Part shown: positions 1 to 6,458 of the stretch, piece by piece
Layout: the number at the start of each line of letters is the position of its first letter
Position numbering within the stretch: position 1 is the first letter of the stretch
Source: an uncultured Anaerolineaceae bacterium
GTDB lineage: Bacteria > Chloroflexota > Anaerolineae > Anaerolineales > Anaerolineaceae
Direction of reading: 5' to 3'
Length of the DNA: 7,377 bases
NCBI GenBank assembly: GCA_937907495.1
Contig: CALESS010000556.1
Coordinates: 1 to 7,377 of the forward strand
The notes under the pieces: model-generated
What the model saw: only the letters and a program-made list of their open reading frames with translations
What the model was told of the DNA's origin: nothing
Databases searched by the model: none
Translations under genes and position numbers: made by a program

Positions 1-1
1 G

Positions 2-610
2 TTTGATATTGACGAAACGTTCCATTACAGCGGTTTTCATCAGCATTGGCCGGTGCATTACTCGCGCATGGTTGAAAACCAACTGGATACCATGCACGTT
101 CCGGTGGTGCATTACGACAGCATCGGGCGGGGCAGCCGCTATGTTGTGGAAGGCCCCCTGGCGACCATTGAAAATGACGTCATTTCGGTCTGGGTTTACA
201 ACCGGGTGGATGATGGCACGCCGCCGCGCAAGGCAAATGAACTTCCGCCCCCCGTCCGTCCCCCGTATTTGATATTCAACTTCCCCAACCTGTGGCAAAA
301 CCGGGTAAATGAAGATATGCGCATCGTGGCTGCTTTTGCCCCGGTGGACGAGGAAAACAGCATCATTTACATCCGCTACTACCAGCGGATCATCAAGCTG
401 CCGCTGCTCAAAAACGTGATGAGTTACTTCGGCAAGCTGGGCAGTGTTTACGTCACCAACCAGGATAAACGCATCGTCAGCCGGCAGTTACCCAAGCGCA
501 CCATGTTGAAGAAAATGGGGGAGAAGCTGCTGCAAGGGGATAACGCCATCCTGGTCTACCGTAAGCACCGCCATGAACTGCTGAAGAAAAACCACCAGGT
601 GGAAGATTAA
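2..610 (+). CDS. Rieske-type aromatic ring-hydroxylating oxygenase, C-terminal catalytic part (5'-truncated)
   Basis: The reading frame is open from the window edge, so the start and the N-terminal Rieske [2Fe-2S] domain lie outside; about 202 codons are visible. The key signature is ENQLDTMHVPVVH, where Asp (86-88), His (95-97) and His (110-112) match the D-x2-H-x4-H mononuclear iron motif of Rieske oxygenases. About 118 residues later, the Asp of QDKRIVSRQLP (464-466) sits where the third, carboxylate iron ligand of VanA/dicamba-monooxygenase-like enzymes is expected. Such enzymes take electrons from a reductase through the Rieske centre to activate O2 for mono- or dioxygenation or demethylation. 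The substrate cannot be told from this fragment. It converges on the ccdA gene and has no evident link to the redox module. The family call is secure from the iron motif; the precise subfamily is inference. Confidence 0.85.
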   Translation, partial: FDIDETFHYSGFHQHWPVHYSRMVENQLDTMHVPVVHYDSIGRGSRYVVEGPLATIENDVISVWVYNRVDDGTPPRKANELPPPVRPPYLIFNFPNLWQNRVNEDMRIVAAFAPVDEENSIIYIRYYQRIIKLPLLKNVMSYFGKLGSVYVTNQDKRIVSRQLPKRTMLKKMGEKLLQGDNAILVYRKHRHELLKKNHQVED

Positions 611-631
611 ACTCTGATTTCACGGTCCAGG

Positions 632-682
632 CCGGGGAAGCGTGGATGGGAAATGATCTCCTCGCCTTCCACGCTTCCCCGG
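632..682. terminator. Hairpin between convergent genes, likely bidirectional terminator
   Basis: The arms CCGGGGAAGCGTGGA (632-646) and TCCACGCTTCCCCGG (668-682) are perfectly complementary over 15 bp around a 21-nt loop. The hairpin lies 22 nt after the oxygenase stop and 11 nt beyond the end of the convergent ccdA gene. Neither side has a clear U-tract, so it may stop transcription weakly or act as a 3'-end stabiliser. Its position between two converging 3' ends supports a shared terminator role. Confidence 0.6.
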
Positions 683-692
683 GCGGGCTGGT

Positions 693-1361
693 TCAGCGGA
701 ACATCAGCCGAATAAGATCCCAATTTTGCAGCAGGTCATAGATCCCGATTCCAACCAGCAGCACGCCGCCCAGCAGGTTCACTGCCCGCGCATGCCGGGC
801 AAGCCACCTGGTGATGGTACGCTGCAACGCCCCGGAGATCAGGGAAAGTGCCAGCAGGGGGAGACCGAAGCCGATCCCAAACCAGAGGAAGATGTTCAGT
901 TTGCTAACAGCCTCGCCGGCTGTGAAGGAGAGGGCAAAAATCCCCACCACCAGCGGCCCGGAGCAGGGCAGGGCGATCGGCCCATACAGCAACCCGTAGA
1001 CAAAAGCATTGAAGTAGGGGTTGCGCATACCGGGTACGCGGATTTGCGGCAAGGCCTTGAACGGATTTTTGCCGGCCAGCAGCAACACCCCTAGGGAGAT
1101 GATCAACAGGTCGGCGATTGGAATCACGAATGAGAGTGCCTGCCCGATGGAAACGGAAAACAGGGCGATGAGAAAGCCCAGCGCCAGCATCATCGTCAAG
1201 ACGCCAGCCAGCACAAACACCCCCAAAAAATGACGCCCTTTCAGGGTCTGTGAAGAATAAGCACCGCTCAGGTAGGCCAGGTAGCCGGGGTATAACGGTA
1301 GAATGCAAGGGCTGGCACTGGCCAGCAGCCCAAGCCCCAGCGAGGTTAAGATGGTTTCCAT
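693..1361 (-). CDS. ccdA: CcdA/DsbD-type cytochrome c biogenesis transmembrane electron carrier
   Basis: This 222-residue membrane protein belongs to the CcdA/DsbD transmembrane family, which carries reducing equivalents from cytoplasmic thioredoxin across the membrane to extracytoplasmic thioredoxin-like partners. The two conserved cysteines are visible: Cys19 in SPCILPLYPGYLAYLSG near the start and Cys133 in ALPCSGPLVVG. About six hydrophobic segments span the chain, the usual number for short CcdA proteins. The ATG at 1361 is preceded by a GAGAGG-like ribosome binding site. It lies 69 nt downstream of the Met-rich thioredoxin lipoprotein on the same strand, so that protein is the obvious electron acceptor. 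The selenoprotein thioredoxin encoded elsewhere in the locus is a second possible acceptor. Family membership is clear; the partners are inferred from position. Confidence 0.93.
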   Translation of the reverse strand: METILTSLGLGLLASASPCILPLYPGYLAYLSGAYSSQTLKGRHFLGVFVLAGVLTMMLALGFLIALFSVSIGQALSFVIPIADLLIISLGVLLLAGKNPFKALPQIRVPGMRNPYFNAFVYGLLYGPIALPCSGPLVVGIFALSFTAGEAVSKLNIFLWFGIGFGLPLLALSLISGALQRTITRWLARHARAVNLLGGVLLVGIGIYDLLQNWDLIRLMFR

Positions 1362-1384
1362 GGGTTTCCCTCTCTCAAATCATT

Positions 1385-1412
1385 TGCCGCAGGGGGGCAA
1401 CCCTCTGCGGCA
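1385..1412 (-). other. Intercistronic hairpin between thioredoxin lipoprotein and ccdA
   Basis: In the 69-nt gap, TGCCGCAG (1385-1392) pairs with CTGCGGCA (1405-1412), and GGG pairs with CCC further inside. On the transcribed - strand no U-run follows, so a full terminator is unlikely. A partial attenuator or an mRNA-processing or stability element, setting the ratio of lipoprotein to CcdA, is the more plausible reading. Confidence 0.45.
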
Positions 1413-1430
1413 GGTTGGTTGGGTGAGATT

Positions 1431-2099
1431 TTACATTCCCTCAGCCAGGAAGGGAGCCAGGAAGGCCTGCAAATCTTCAGCGCTCTTGATGCCAAAGGGC
1501 ATGGGGTGAACCATCCCCTTGCGGTCAATCACCACGATGGGGGTTGAGGGCGGGTTGAGGAACTGGTTTCCATACAGGTTGCCCAACTCGTTGGCAACTT
1601 CTGCCGGGGCCACGCTGTAGATCCAGTCAAAACCATTCTCCCCGATGTAATTTTTCAAGTCCTCGGCATTTTCATTGGGGTCAATATCCAGGCCAATTGA
1701 GACCAGGTCTTTTTCCATGCCCAGCATTTCGTGCAGCAGTTTCACCTGGCCTTGCTGCTTCTTGCAATTGGAGCACCAGATCGCCAGCGTTTCCACCAGC
1801 ACCACTTTGCCGTGAAAGTCCTGAATGGTAAAGCTCTCCCCGGTGTTCACATCAACCAGTTCAACAGAGAACCAGGCCGGGTCTTCCATCATGGGTTCCA
1901 TCATGTCATCCGCCGTGGCCGTCTCATGGGGCATCATGGCATCCTCGGTGGGCTTATCCATCATGGCATCCTCAGTGGGCTTATCCATCATGGCTTCTGT
2001 GGGTTTGTCCATCATCGCCTCTTGCGTAGCAGCGGCGGGCGCGCAGGCTGCCAGGATCAGGCTCAGGCTGAGTACAATAAACATCATTTTCTTAATCAT
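1431..2099 (-). CDS. Thioredoxin-fold (TlpA/ResA-like) lipoprotein with Met-rich repeat linker
   Basis: The 222-residue product begins with a lipoprotein signal peptide ending in LILAAC, with Cys19 as the lipidated residue. Residues 28-73 form a linker of repeated A-M-M-D-K-P-T-E(-D) units followed by further MM pairs: six MM pairs (12 Met) and many acidic residues. From about residue 76 there is a TlpA/ResA-like thioredoxin domain with GKVVLVETLAIWCSNC; Cys109 and Cys112 form the redox CxxC. A cis-Pro region (PPSTPIVVIDRKG) lies near the C-terminus, as in the family. The ATG has a GAGG ribosome binding site 5 nt upstream. It is the first gene of the - strand unit with ccdA, which would keep it reduced. 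The Met-rich linker could bind metal such as Cu(I) or act as an oxidisable methionine sink repaired by MsrPQ; that is inference. The thioredoxin fold and lipid anchor are well supported. Confidence 0.88.
   Translation of the reverse strand: MIKKMMFIVLSLSLILAACAPAAATQEAMMDKPTEAMMDKPTEDAMMDKPTEDAMMPHETATADDMMEPMMEDPAWFSVELVDVNTGESFTIQDFHGKVVLVETLAIWCSNCKKQQGQVKLLHEMLGMEKDLVSIGLDIDPNENAEDLKNYIGENGFDWIYSVAPAEVANELGNLYGNQFLNPPSTPIVVIDRKGMVHPMPFGIKSAEDLQAFLAPFLAEGM
1932..2009 (-). repeat. 27-bp coding tandem repeat (Met-Met-Asp-Lys-Pro-Thr-Glu units)
   Basis: Two 27-bp units (1932-1958 and 1959-1985) differ at a single base. A third, 24-bp unit (1986-2009) lacks one codon and is more diverged. They encode nine-residue blocks of the form A-M-M-D-K-P-T-E-D in the lipoprotein linker. 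The near-identity of two units points to recent slippage-type expansion, so copy number may vary between strains. Confidence 0.85.
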
Positions 2100-2137
2100 T
2101 TTTTCCTCACTTTACCCTCGTAATTTGGATTTCCACC

Positions 2138-2180
2138 ATCATAGCCACAAAAGATTACAACCCGCGGACAGAACCCTTAC
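2138..2180 (-). promoter_or_regulatory. Promoter and operator of the lipoprotein-ccdA unit
   Basis: Read on the - strand, three consecutive 11-bp blocks run from 2180 to 2148: GTAAGGGTTCT, GTCCGCGGGTT and GTAATCTTTTG. Four bases later comes a -10-like TATGAT (2143-2138), about 39 nt before the start codon. The last block and the 4-nt spacing match the two + strand promoters of this locus. Direct repeats with 11-bp period next to a -10 are typical of OmpR/PhoB-class activator sites. No good -35 hexamer is visible, which suggests dependence on an activator. Confidence 0.6.
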
Positions 2181-2197
2181 ATGCGGCTGAAGAAGGC

Positions 2198-2229
2198 GTA
2201 AGATTTATGTAATAATTTGAAGGTAGAAT
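2198..2229 (+). promoter_or_regulatory. Autoregulatory promoter and operator of the response regulator operon
   Basis: Two 11-bp direct repeats, GTAAGATTTAT (2198-2208) and GTAATAATTTG (2209-2219), are followed after exactly 4 nt by TAGAAT (2224-2229) as the -10. Transcription would begin near 2236, just before the AGGGAG ribosome binding site at 2239-2244. The same layout occurs upstream of the selenoprotein, so the response regulator probably controls its own operon. Confidence 0.65.
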
Positions 2230-2248
2230 GAGATGAACAGGGAGCACC

Positions 2249-2932
2249 ATGACACAAATTGCCATTGTTGAAGATGAACCCAATATCCGGGAAGTGATCC
2301 GCCTCTACCTCAAGCGGGCTGATTTTTCGGTAGTCAGTTTTGAAGATGGCCTGGCTGCCTTTGAGGCCTTTAACCAGCAAATGCCAGATCTCATCATCCT
2401 GGACCTCATGCTGCCCGGCATGGATGGTTTCACCCTCATGCGCCAGTTGCGTGACCGTTCGGATGTGCCGGTCATCCTTCTCACCTCCCGCCGGGAGGAA
2501 AGTGACCGCATCGCCGGGCTTGAACTGGGCGCGGATGATTATGTCATCAAACCTTTCAGCCCCCAGGAACTGGTCAGCCGGGTACGGGCTGTTTTACGGC
2601 GCAGTCGTCCGCTCCAGGAACCGGTTTCCACCCAGACCCTGGTATTTGGAGACCTGGTGATCAACCCCCAGACCCGCGGGGTTCAAATCCAAAATAATGA
2701 AATCTTGCTGACTGCCAAGGAATTTGACCTGCTGATGCACCTGGCGTTGCATCCGCGCCAGGTGTTCACCCGCGATCAGCTATTGGAAAGTGTATGGGGT
2801 ATGGCTGATTATATTGACCCCGGCACGGTTACGGTTCACATTCGCCGCCTGCGGGAAAAAATCGAAGGCGACCCCTCCCTGCCCAACCGGCTGGTAACCG
2901 TATGGGGGGTGGGCTATAAATTTGAGCCATGA
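2249..2932 (+). CDS. OmpR/PhoB-family response regulator
   Basis: The 227-residue protein has a receiver domain (residues about 2-120) with the acidic pocket E8-D9, phosphoacceptor Asp52 in LIILDLMLPGMDG, Thr79 and Lys101 (KPF). It is followed by a winged-helix DNA-binding domain (about 128-226) with the typical AKEFDLLMHLALHP, TRDQLLESVWG, VTVHIRRLREKIE and VWGVGYKF blocks. An AGGGAG ribosome binding site precedes the ATG by 4 nt. The kinase gene starts 16 nt after its stop, so the two are a cognate pair. It is divergent from the thioredoxin lipoprotein and upstream of the selenoprotein-msrPQ genes. All three units share an 11-bp direct-repeat motif suited to this class of regulator. By position it resembles HprR (YedW) of E. 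coli, which controls msrPQ in response to oxidants; orthology is not claimed. Confidence 0.95.
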   Translation: MTQIAIVEDEPNIREVIRLYLKRADFSVVSFEDGLAAFEAFNQQMPDLIILDLMLPGMDGFTLMRQLRDRSDVPVILLTSRREESDRIAGLELGADDYVIKPFSPQELVSRVRAVLRRSRPLQEPVSTQTLVFGDLVINPQTRGVQIQNNEILLTAKEFDLLMHLALHPRQVFTRDQLLESVWGMADYIDPGTVTVHIRRLREKIEGDPSLPNRLVTVWGVGYKFEP

Positions 2933-2948
2933 GATGGAGCCTAAACTG

Positions 2949-4205
2949 ATGTTGAAAAAATCCACTTCCCGGCCTTTCCTCCTGCTGGCAGGCATTGTCA
3001 TCGTCTTCCTCGTCACCCTGGTTATTTTCTACTGGCTGATGCGCCCGCCGCTGGGTGATCTGGGCCACATGGCGCAGTTCCTTTCGGTGACTGCCATCAT
3101 TTCCATCCTGGCGGGTTTTGGCTCCTACCGCTTTGGCTGGCTGGAGCGGGCGCCTTCCCTGCGCTGGGCTTTGCTCGGAACCTACATCCTGGCGAGTGGT
3201 TTGACCTTTCTCAACGTCTGGCTCACCGCCCGGCTGATGTTTGCCAATGATCACGATTTGCTGCTCGCCACCATCCTGCTGCTATTTGCCAGCGGCATCG
3301 CCGTCACCCTGGGCGGGTTTTTCTCCAGCGCACTCATTGAACGCATTGCCCGGCTGGAAAGCGCCACCCGTGAGATCGAAAAAGGGAATCTTTCTGCCCG
3401 GGCGCACATCCCAGGGAGTGATGAAATCGCCTCTCTCTCCCACTCCTTCAACCGCATGGCGGGGCAGTTGGAAAGCGCCGCCCAAAAACAGGCCGAATTG
3501 GACGCCCTGCGCCACGACCTGGTGGCCTGGGCCGGTCACGACCTGCGGACACCGCTCTCCTCCATCCGCGTCCTGGTGGAAGCCCTATCCGATGGCCTGG
3601 TTACCGATCCCCAGGCAGTGCAGCAATACTTGCAGCAGACCCGCCGCCAGGTGGATCATCTCTCCCACCTGGTGGATGATTTATTCCAGGTCTCCCAACT
3701 TGATTCTGGCAGCCTGCCCTTGCAACGCGAAGCTGCCTCCCTCTCCGACCTGATTTCGGATACCCTGGAAAGCTTCTCCGCCCTGGCTGCGCAAAAGAGA
3801 GTGGAATTGACCGGCGCCGCGGCAAGCGGTCTGGATCCGGTCTTCATGGATGTGCAGTGGATGGGCCGGGTTCTCAACAACCTGGTCAGCAATGCCCTGC
3901 GCTACACAGCAGCGGGGGGCAAGGTCACCATCCAGGCTGCCGGGGATCAGAATGAAGTGATGGTGAAGGTGAGCGATACCGGCGAAGGGATCCTGCCGGA
4001 AGACCTGCCCCTGGTGTTTGAACGCTTCTATCGCGGAGAGAAATCCCGCAGCGCGGCCAGTGGCGGTGCCGGCCTGGGCCTGGCGATTGTCAAAGGTATC
4101 GTGGAAGCCCACGGCGGGCGCATCCAGGTGGAAAGCCACCGCGGGCAGGGATCGGTTTTCACACTTACCTTGCCGCGCATTAATCAAACCTTCCCGAAAT
4201 CGTAA
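2949..4205 (+). CDS. Membrane sensor histidine kinase (HAMP-HisKA-HATPase)
   Basis: Four hydrophobic segments occupy roughly the first 125 residues, with only short loops between them, so sensing is probably within or at the membrane rather than by a large extracellular domain. A HAMP linker follows (around ARLESATREIEKGNLSAR). Then come the HisKA dimerisation domain with phosphorylated His197 in GHDLRTPLSS and an HATPase domain with N box NNLVSN (310-315), DTGEGI (from 343), the FERFYRG F box and GGAGLGLAI (from 372). I chose the ATG at 2949 because GGAG lies 9 nt upstream. ATG 2934 and TTG 2922 are in frame but lack as good a site. It forms an operon with the response regulator 16 nt upstream. 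Its TAA stop lies inside the operator of the next transcription unit. The signal is unknown; an envelope oxidant is a guess from the neighbouring msrPQ. Confidence 0.93.
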   Translation: MLKKSTSRPFLLLAGIVIVFLVTLVIFYWLMRPPLGDLGHMAQFLSVTAIISILAGFGSYRFGWLERAPSLRWALLGTYILASGLTFLNVWLTARLMFANDHDLLLATILLLFASGIAVTLGGFFSSALIERIARLESATREIEKGNLSARAHIPGSDEIASLSHSFNRMAGQLESAAQKQAELDALRHDLVAWAGHDLRTPLSSIRVLVEALSDGLVTDPQAVQQYLQQTRRQVDHLSHLVDDLFQVSQLDSGSLPLQREAASLSDLISDTLESFSALAAQKRVELTGAAASGLDPVFMDVQWMGRVLNNLVSNALRYTAAGGKVTIQAAGDQNEVMVKVSDTGEGILPEDLPLVFERFYRGEKSRSAASGGAGLGLAIVKGIVEAHGGRIQVESHRGQGSVFTLTLPRINQTFPKS

Positions 4206-4233
4206 GATTTCTGTAATCTTTGTGCCGCATAAT
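4202..4233 (+). promoter_or_regulatory. Promoter and operator of the selenoprotein-msrP-msrQ operon
   Basis: The direct repeats GTAAGATTTCT (4202-4212) and GTAATCTTTGT (4213-4223) are followed after 4 nt by CATAAT (4228-4233) as the -10. The first block differs at one base from its counterpart before the response regulator. The sequence AATGAGATG just after the -10 is also shared between the two promoters. The site overlaps the kinase stop codon. Start of transcription near 4240 would leave a leader of about 20 nt carrying GGAGG at 4249-4253. Confidence 0.65.
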
Positions 4234-4259
4234 GAGATGGATAAGATGGAGGTGCAAAG

Positions 4260-4793
4260 ATGCGTGTTTTGAGTTTGCTTGGTTTTGTTTTGCTGATGAG
4301 CCTGGCGGGCTGCCAGGCTGCCCCCAGTGAACCTGTTCCCGCTGCCTACCCCGACCTGGGACCCGCCCCGGAGCTGGAAAACGACACCTGGCTCAACACC
4401 GATCAGCCCTTACGGCTGGCTGACCTGCGCGGCAAGGTGGTGCTGTTGGATATGTGGACCTATGGCTGAATTAATTGCCGCAATGTGATCCCCTCGTTGA
4501 GGGGTTGGCATGAGCAATATGCAGCCCAGGGTCTGGTCATCATCGGCAACCATTTCCCTGAATTTGAACACGAGAAGGATTTGCGCAACCTGGAAAAGGC
4601 CGTAATTGATTTGAACATCCCCTACAGCGTTGTACAGGATAATGAAGGATTAACCTGGCGCGCTTACAATAATCGTTATTGGCCGACGCTGTATTTGATT
4701 GATAAAACTGGCAACCTTCGTTACGTCCATGTAGGAGAAGGCGCGTATGCCGAAACGGAAGCCGCCATTCTCGCTTTATTGAATGAAAATTAA
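4260..4793 (+). CDS. Selenocysteine-containing thioredoxin-fold lipoprotein (UxxC active site, in-frame TGA at 4467-4469)
   Basis: Read through one in-frame TGA, this is a single 177-residue protein. It has a lipoprotein signal peptide ending in SLAGC (Cys18) and a TlpA-like thioredoxin domain with [15 protein letters not shown]70-INC73. Thioredoxin-like proteins with the WTYxCxNC signature have Cys exactly where the TGA lies. The sequence after it keeps the family pattern: [56 protein letters not shown] hairpin begins 20 nt after the TGA, at a distance suited to a bacterial SECIS. TGA is an ordinary stop in the neighbouring genes at 2932 and 6458, so code reassignment is unlikely. GGAGG 7 nt upstream supports the ATG. 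msrP follows after 32 nt, so this protein may reduce or protect components of the methionine-sulfoxide repair system. The alternative is a nonsense mutation in a decaying gene, which the intact downstream half makes less likely. Recoding needs selA, selB and selC elsewhere in the genome. Confidence 0.82.
4490..4504 (+). promoter_or_regulatory. Candidate bacterial SECIS hairpin for UGA recoding
   Basis: CCCCTC (4490-4495) pairs perfectly with GAGGGG (4499-4504) around a GTT loop. An outer TGCC (4476-4479) and GGCA (4507-4510) can extend it below an internal loop. The loop opens with G followed by U, the bases favoured for SelB contact, and lies about 26 nt after the TGA, within the usual spacing of bacterial SECIS elements. 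It is inside the coding region, as expected in bacteria. Confidence 0.68.
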
Positions 4794-4825
4794 CCCGAAA
4801 ATTGACCCGCCTGATAGGAGAACCC

Positions 4826-5767
4826 ATGAAAAAACAATCCATCCCTTCTTCCGAGATTACTCCCAAAAGTCTTTACCTCTCCCGCCGGGAGTTCATGAAG
4901 GCCGCCGGGGTGATTGCAGGAGGCCTGACCCTGGCTGCCTGCGGCATCACGCCAGATGGCGCAGGCGACATTACCGGCTCCACCGCCACCTTCCCGGCTG
5001 CCAGCGATTCGGTGGATACCCCCAATACGTACGAAGAAATCACAAATTACAACAACTACTACGAATTCACCACCGATAAAACCGGGGTGGCCCGTTTGGC
5101 GCGGGATTTCAAAACCACGCCCTGGGCGGTAGAAGTCTATGGCCTGGTCAACAAGCCCGCCACCTATGACCTGGATACCCTGGTCAAAAAGTTTCAGCCA
5201 GAGGAACGCATCTACCGACTGCGCTGTGTGGAAGCCTGGAGCATGGTCATCCCATGGGTTGGCTTCCCGCTGGCAAAACTATTGGCGGATGTGGAACCGA
5301 CCTCAGAGGCTCAATACGTCCGCTTCGAGTCGGTATTTGACCCCGATACATTCCCCGGTCAGACCCAGCCATTTTATCCCTGGCCTTACCAGGAAGGGCT
5401 GCGGTTGGATGAGGCCATGAATGATTTGACCCTGCTGGCGACCGGATTGTATGGTGGTGAACTGCCTGCCCAGAATGGCGGTGGTTTACGCCTGGTTGTT
5501 CCCTGGAAATATGGCTTTAAGTCCATCAAGGCCATCCTGAAGATTGAATTAACCTCCAAACAACCGGATACCCTCTGGAGTGCAATTGCCCCCAACGAAT
5601 ATGGCTTCTATGCCAATGTCAATCCCCAGGTGGACCATCCCCGCTGGAGTCAACGGACGGAACGGCGGATTGGCGAAACCGGCCGCCGCGATACGCTGAT
5701 GTTCAATGGCTACGGCGAGGAAGTGGCTTACCTCTACGATGGCATGGACCTGCGCAAGAATTATTAG
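4826..5767 (+). CDS. msrP: Protein-methionine-sulfoxide reductase catalytic subunit MsrP (YedY)
   Basis: The 313-residue protein is a molybdopterin enzyme of the sulfite-oxidase-fold MsrP family, which reduces methionine sulfoxide in oxidised extracytoplasmic proteins. The hallmark [19 protein letters not shown] contains Cys134, the Mo ligand. Downstream [16 protein letters not shown] and [17 protein letters not shown] are also characteristic. The N-terminus has a Tat signal, [10 protein letters not shown] with Arg20-Arg21, so the enzyme would be exported folded with its cofactor. The signal ends in LTLAAC, a plausible lipobox (Cys39), which would make it a Tat lipoprotein; E. coli MsrP is soluble and periplasmic. 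The ATG at 4826 has AGGAG 5 nt upstream. A TTG at 4802 in the same frame would add eight residues before the signal and is rejected. msrQ begins 7 nt after the stop, and electrons come from MsrQ. Confidence 0.96.
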   Translation: MKKQSIPSSEITPKSLYLSRREFMKAAGVIAGGLTLAACGITPDGAGDITGSTATFPAASDSVDTPNTYEEITNYNNYYEFTTDKTGVARLARDFKTTPWAVEVYGLVNKPATYDLDTLVKKFQPEERIYRLRCVEAWSMVIPWVGFPLAKLLADVEPTSEAQYVRFESVFDPDTFPGQTQPFYPWPYQEGLRLDEAMNDLTLLATGLYGGELPAQNGGGLRLVVPWKYGFKSIKAILKIELTSKQPDTLWSAIAPNEYGFYANVNPQVDHPRWSQRTERRIGETGRRDTLMFNGYGEEVAYLYDGMDLRKNY

Positions 5768-5774
5768 GAAAACG

Positions 5775-6458
5775 ATGGAACACAAAGGTACCCTGACCCC
5801 GGACAAAGCCCGCCCTGCTGCCCTGGCAATCTCTGGCAGGAAGCTGTTGCGCCCTTTCATTCACCTGCTGGGGCTGCTTCCGCTCTTCCACCTGGCATTT
5901 CTCTGGCTGACGGATGGCTTGACGTTCAATCCAATCCAGTTTGTGGAGCAATTCTTTGGCCGGGCTGCGCTCAATTTGTTGGTGGTCTCCCTGGCGGTCA
6001 CTCCCCTGGTGACCCTCAGCGGGTGGCGGCAGATTTCGCGCCACCGCCGGGCGCTGGGTCTTTACGCCTTCTTGTATTTTTCTCTGCATTTTCTCACCTT
6101 TCTCGCGCTGGATTACGCCTTTGATTTGCGAGAAATCTTGCGCCTGGTGGTGGAAAAGCCCTTCATCATCGTCGGCGTGCTGGCGGGGTTGATCCTGCTG
6201 GTGCTGGCCTTCACCTCCTTCAAAGTGTGGATGAAGAGGATGGGCAAAAACTGGCAGCGGCTGCATAAGCTGGTTTACCTGGCAGGGGGGTTGGTGATCT
6301 TGCATTATGCCCTGGCAGTCAAAGGGTCGCTCGCCACTCTCAGCGGCGACATCCTCAAGCCCCTGCTAATGGGAGCGCTGGTGGCGTTGCTGCTCATCCT
6401 GCGAATCCCGGCGGTGCGCCGTTTCGTCATCCGGTTTCGCCAGCGCATCTTCGCCTGA
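5775..6458 (+). CDS. msrQ: Heme-binding membrane subunit MsrQ (YedZ), ferric-reductase-like
   Basis: This 227-residue integral membrane protein of the ferric-reductase-like domain family passes electrons from the respiratory chain or a flavin reductase to MsrP. Six or so hydrophobic segments are visible. His105 (LYFSLHFLTF), His164 (QRLHKLVYL) and His177 (VILHYALA) are in positions suited to heme ligation. The 13-residue spacing between the last two, and about 59 to the first, resemble E. coli MsrQ. The ATG at 5775 is preceded by AGGA, which overlaps the msrP stop codon, so the two are translationally close-coupled. Membership in the operon starting with the selenoprotein is clear from the short gaps. 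No obvious terminator follows. Confidence 0.95.
   Translation: MEHKGTLTPDKARPAALAISGRKLLRPFIHLLGLLPLFHLAFLWLTDGLTFNPIQFVEQFFGRAALNLLVVSLAVTPLVTLSGWRQISRHRRALGLYAFLYFSLHFLTFLALDYAFDLREILRLVVEKPFIIVGVLAGLILLVLAFTSFKVWMKRMGKNWQRLHKLVYLAGGLVILHYALAVKGSLATLSGDILKPLLMGALVALLLILRIPAVRRFVIRFRQRIFA

Noticed and set aside
2922..2948. TTG 2922 or ATG 2934 as the start of the histidine kinase
   Set aside because: ATG 2949 has GGAG at a 9-nt spacing, while the earlier starts lack a comparable site and 2922 lies within the regulator's last codons. ATG 2934 cannot be excluded.
4260..4469. Reading 4260-4469 and 4485-4793 as two separate small genes, or as a nonsense pseudogene
   Set aside because: Both parts are in the same frame, the split falls precisely on the catalytic Cys position, the second part lacks its own ribosome binding site, and a SECIS-like hairpin follows.
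4467..4469. TGA reassigned to Gly or Trp throughout the genome
   Set aside because: The response regulator (2930-2932) and msrQ (6456-6458) end with TGA at the lengths normal for their families.
4802..4825. TTG 4802 as start of msrP
   Set aside because: ATG 4826 has AGGAG 5 nt upstream and gives a normal Tat signal length.
5703..6305. A 200-codon - strand frame opposite msrQ
   Set aside because: It is a shadow of the msrQ coding frame, rich in Gln and His from antisense hydrophobic codons, and has no conserved features.
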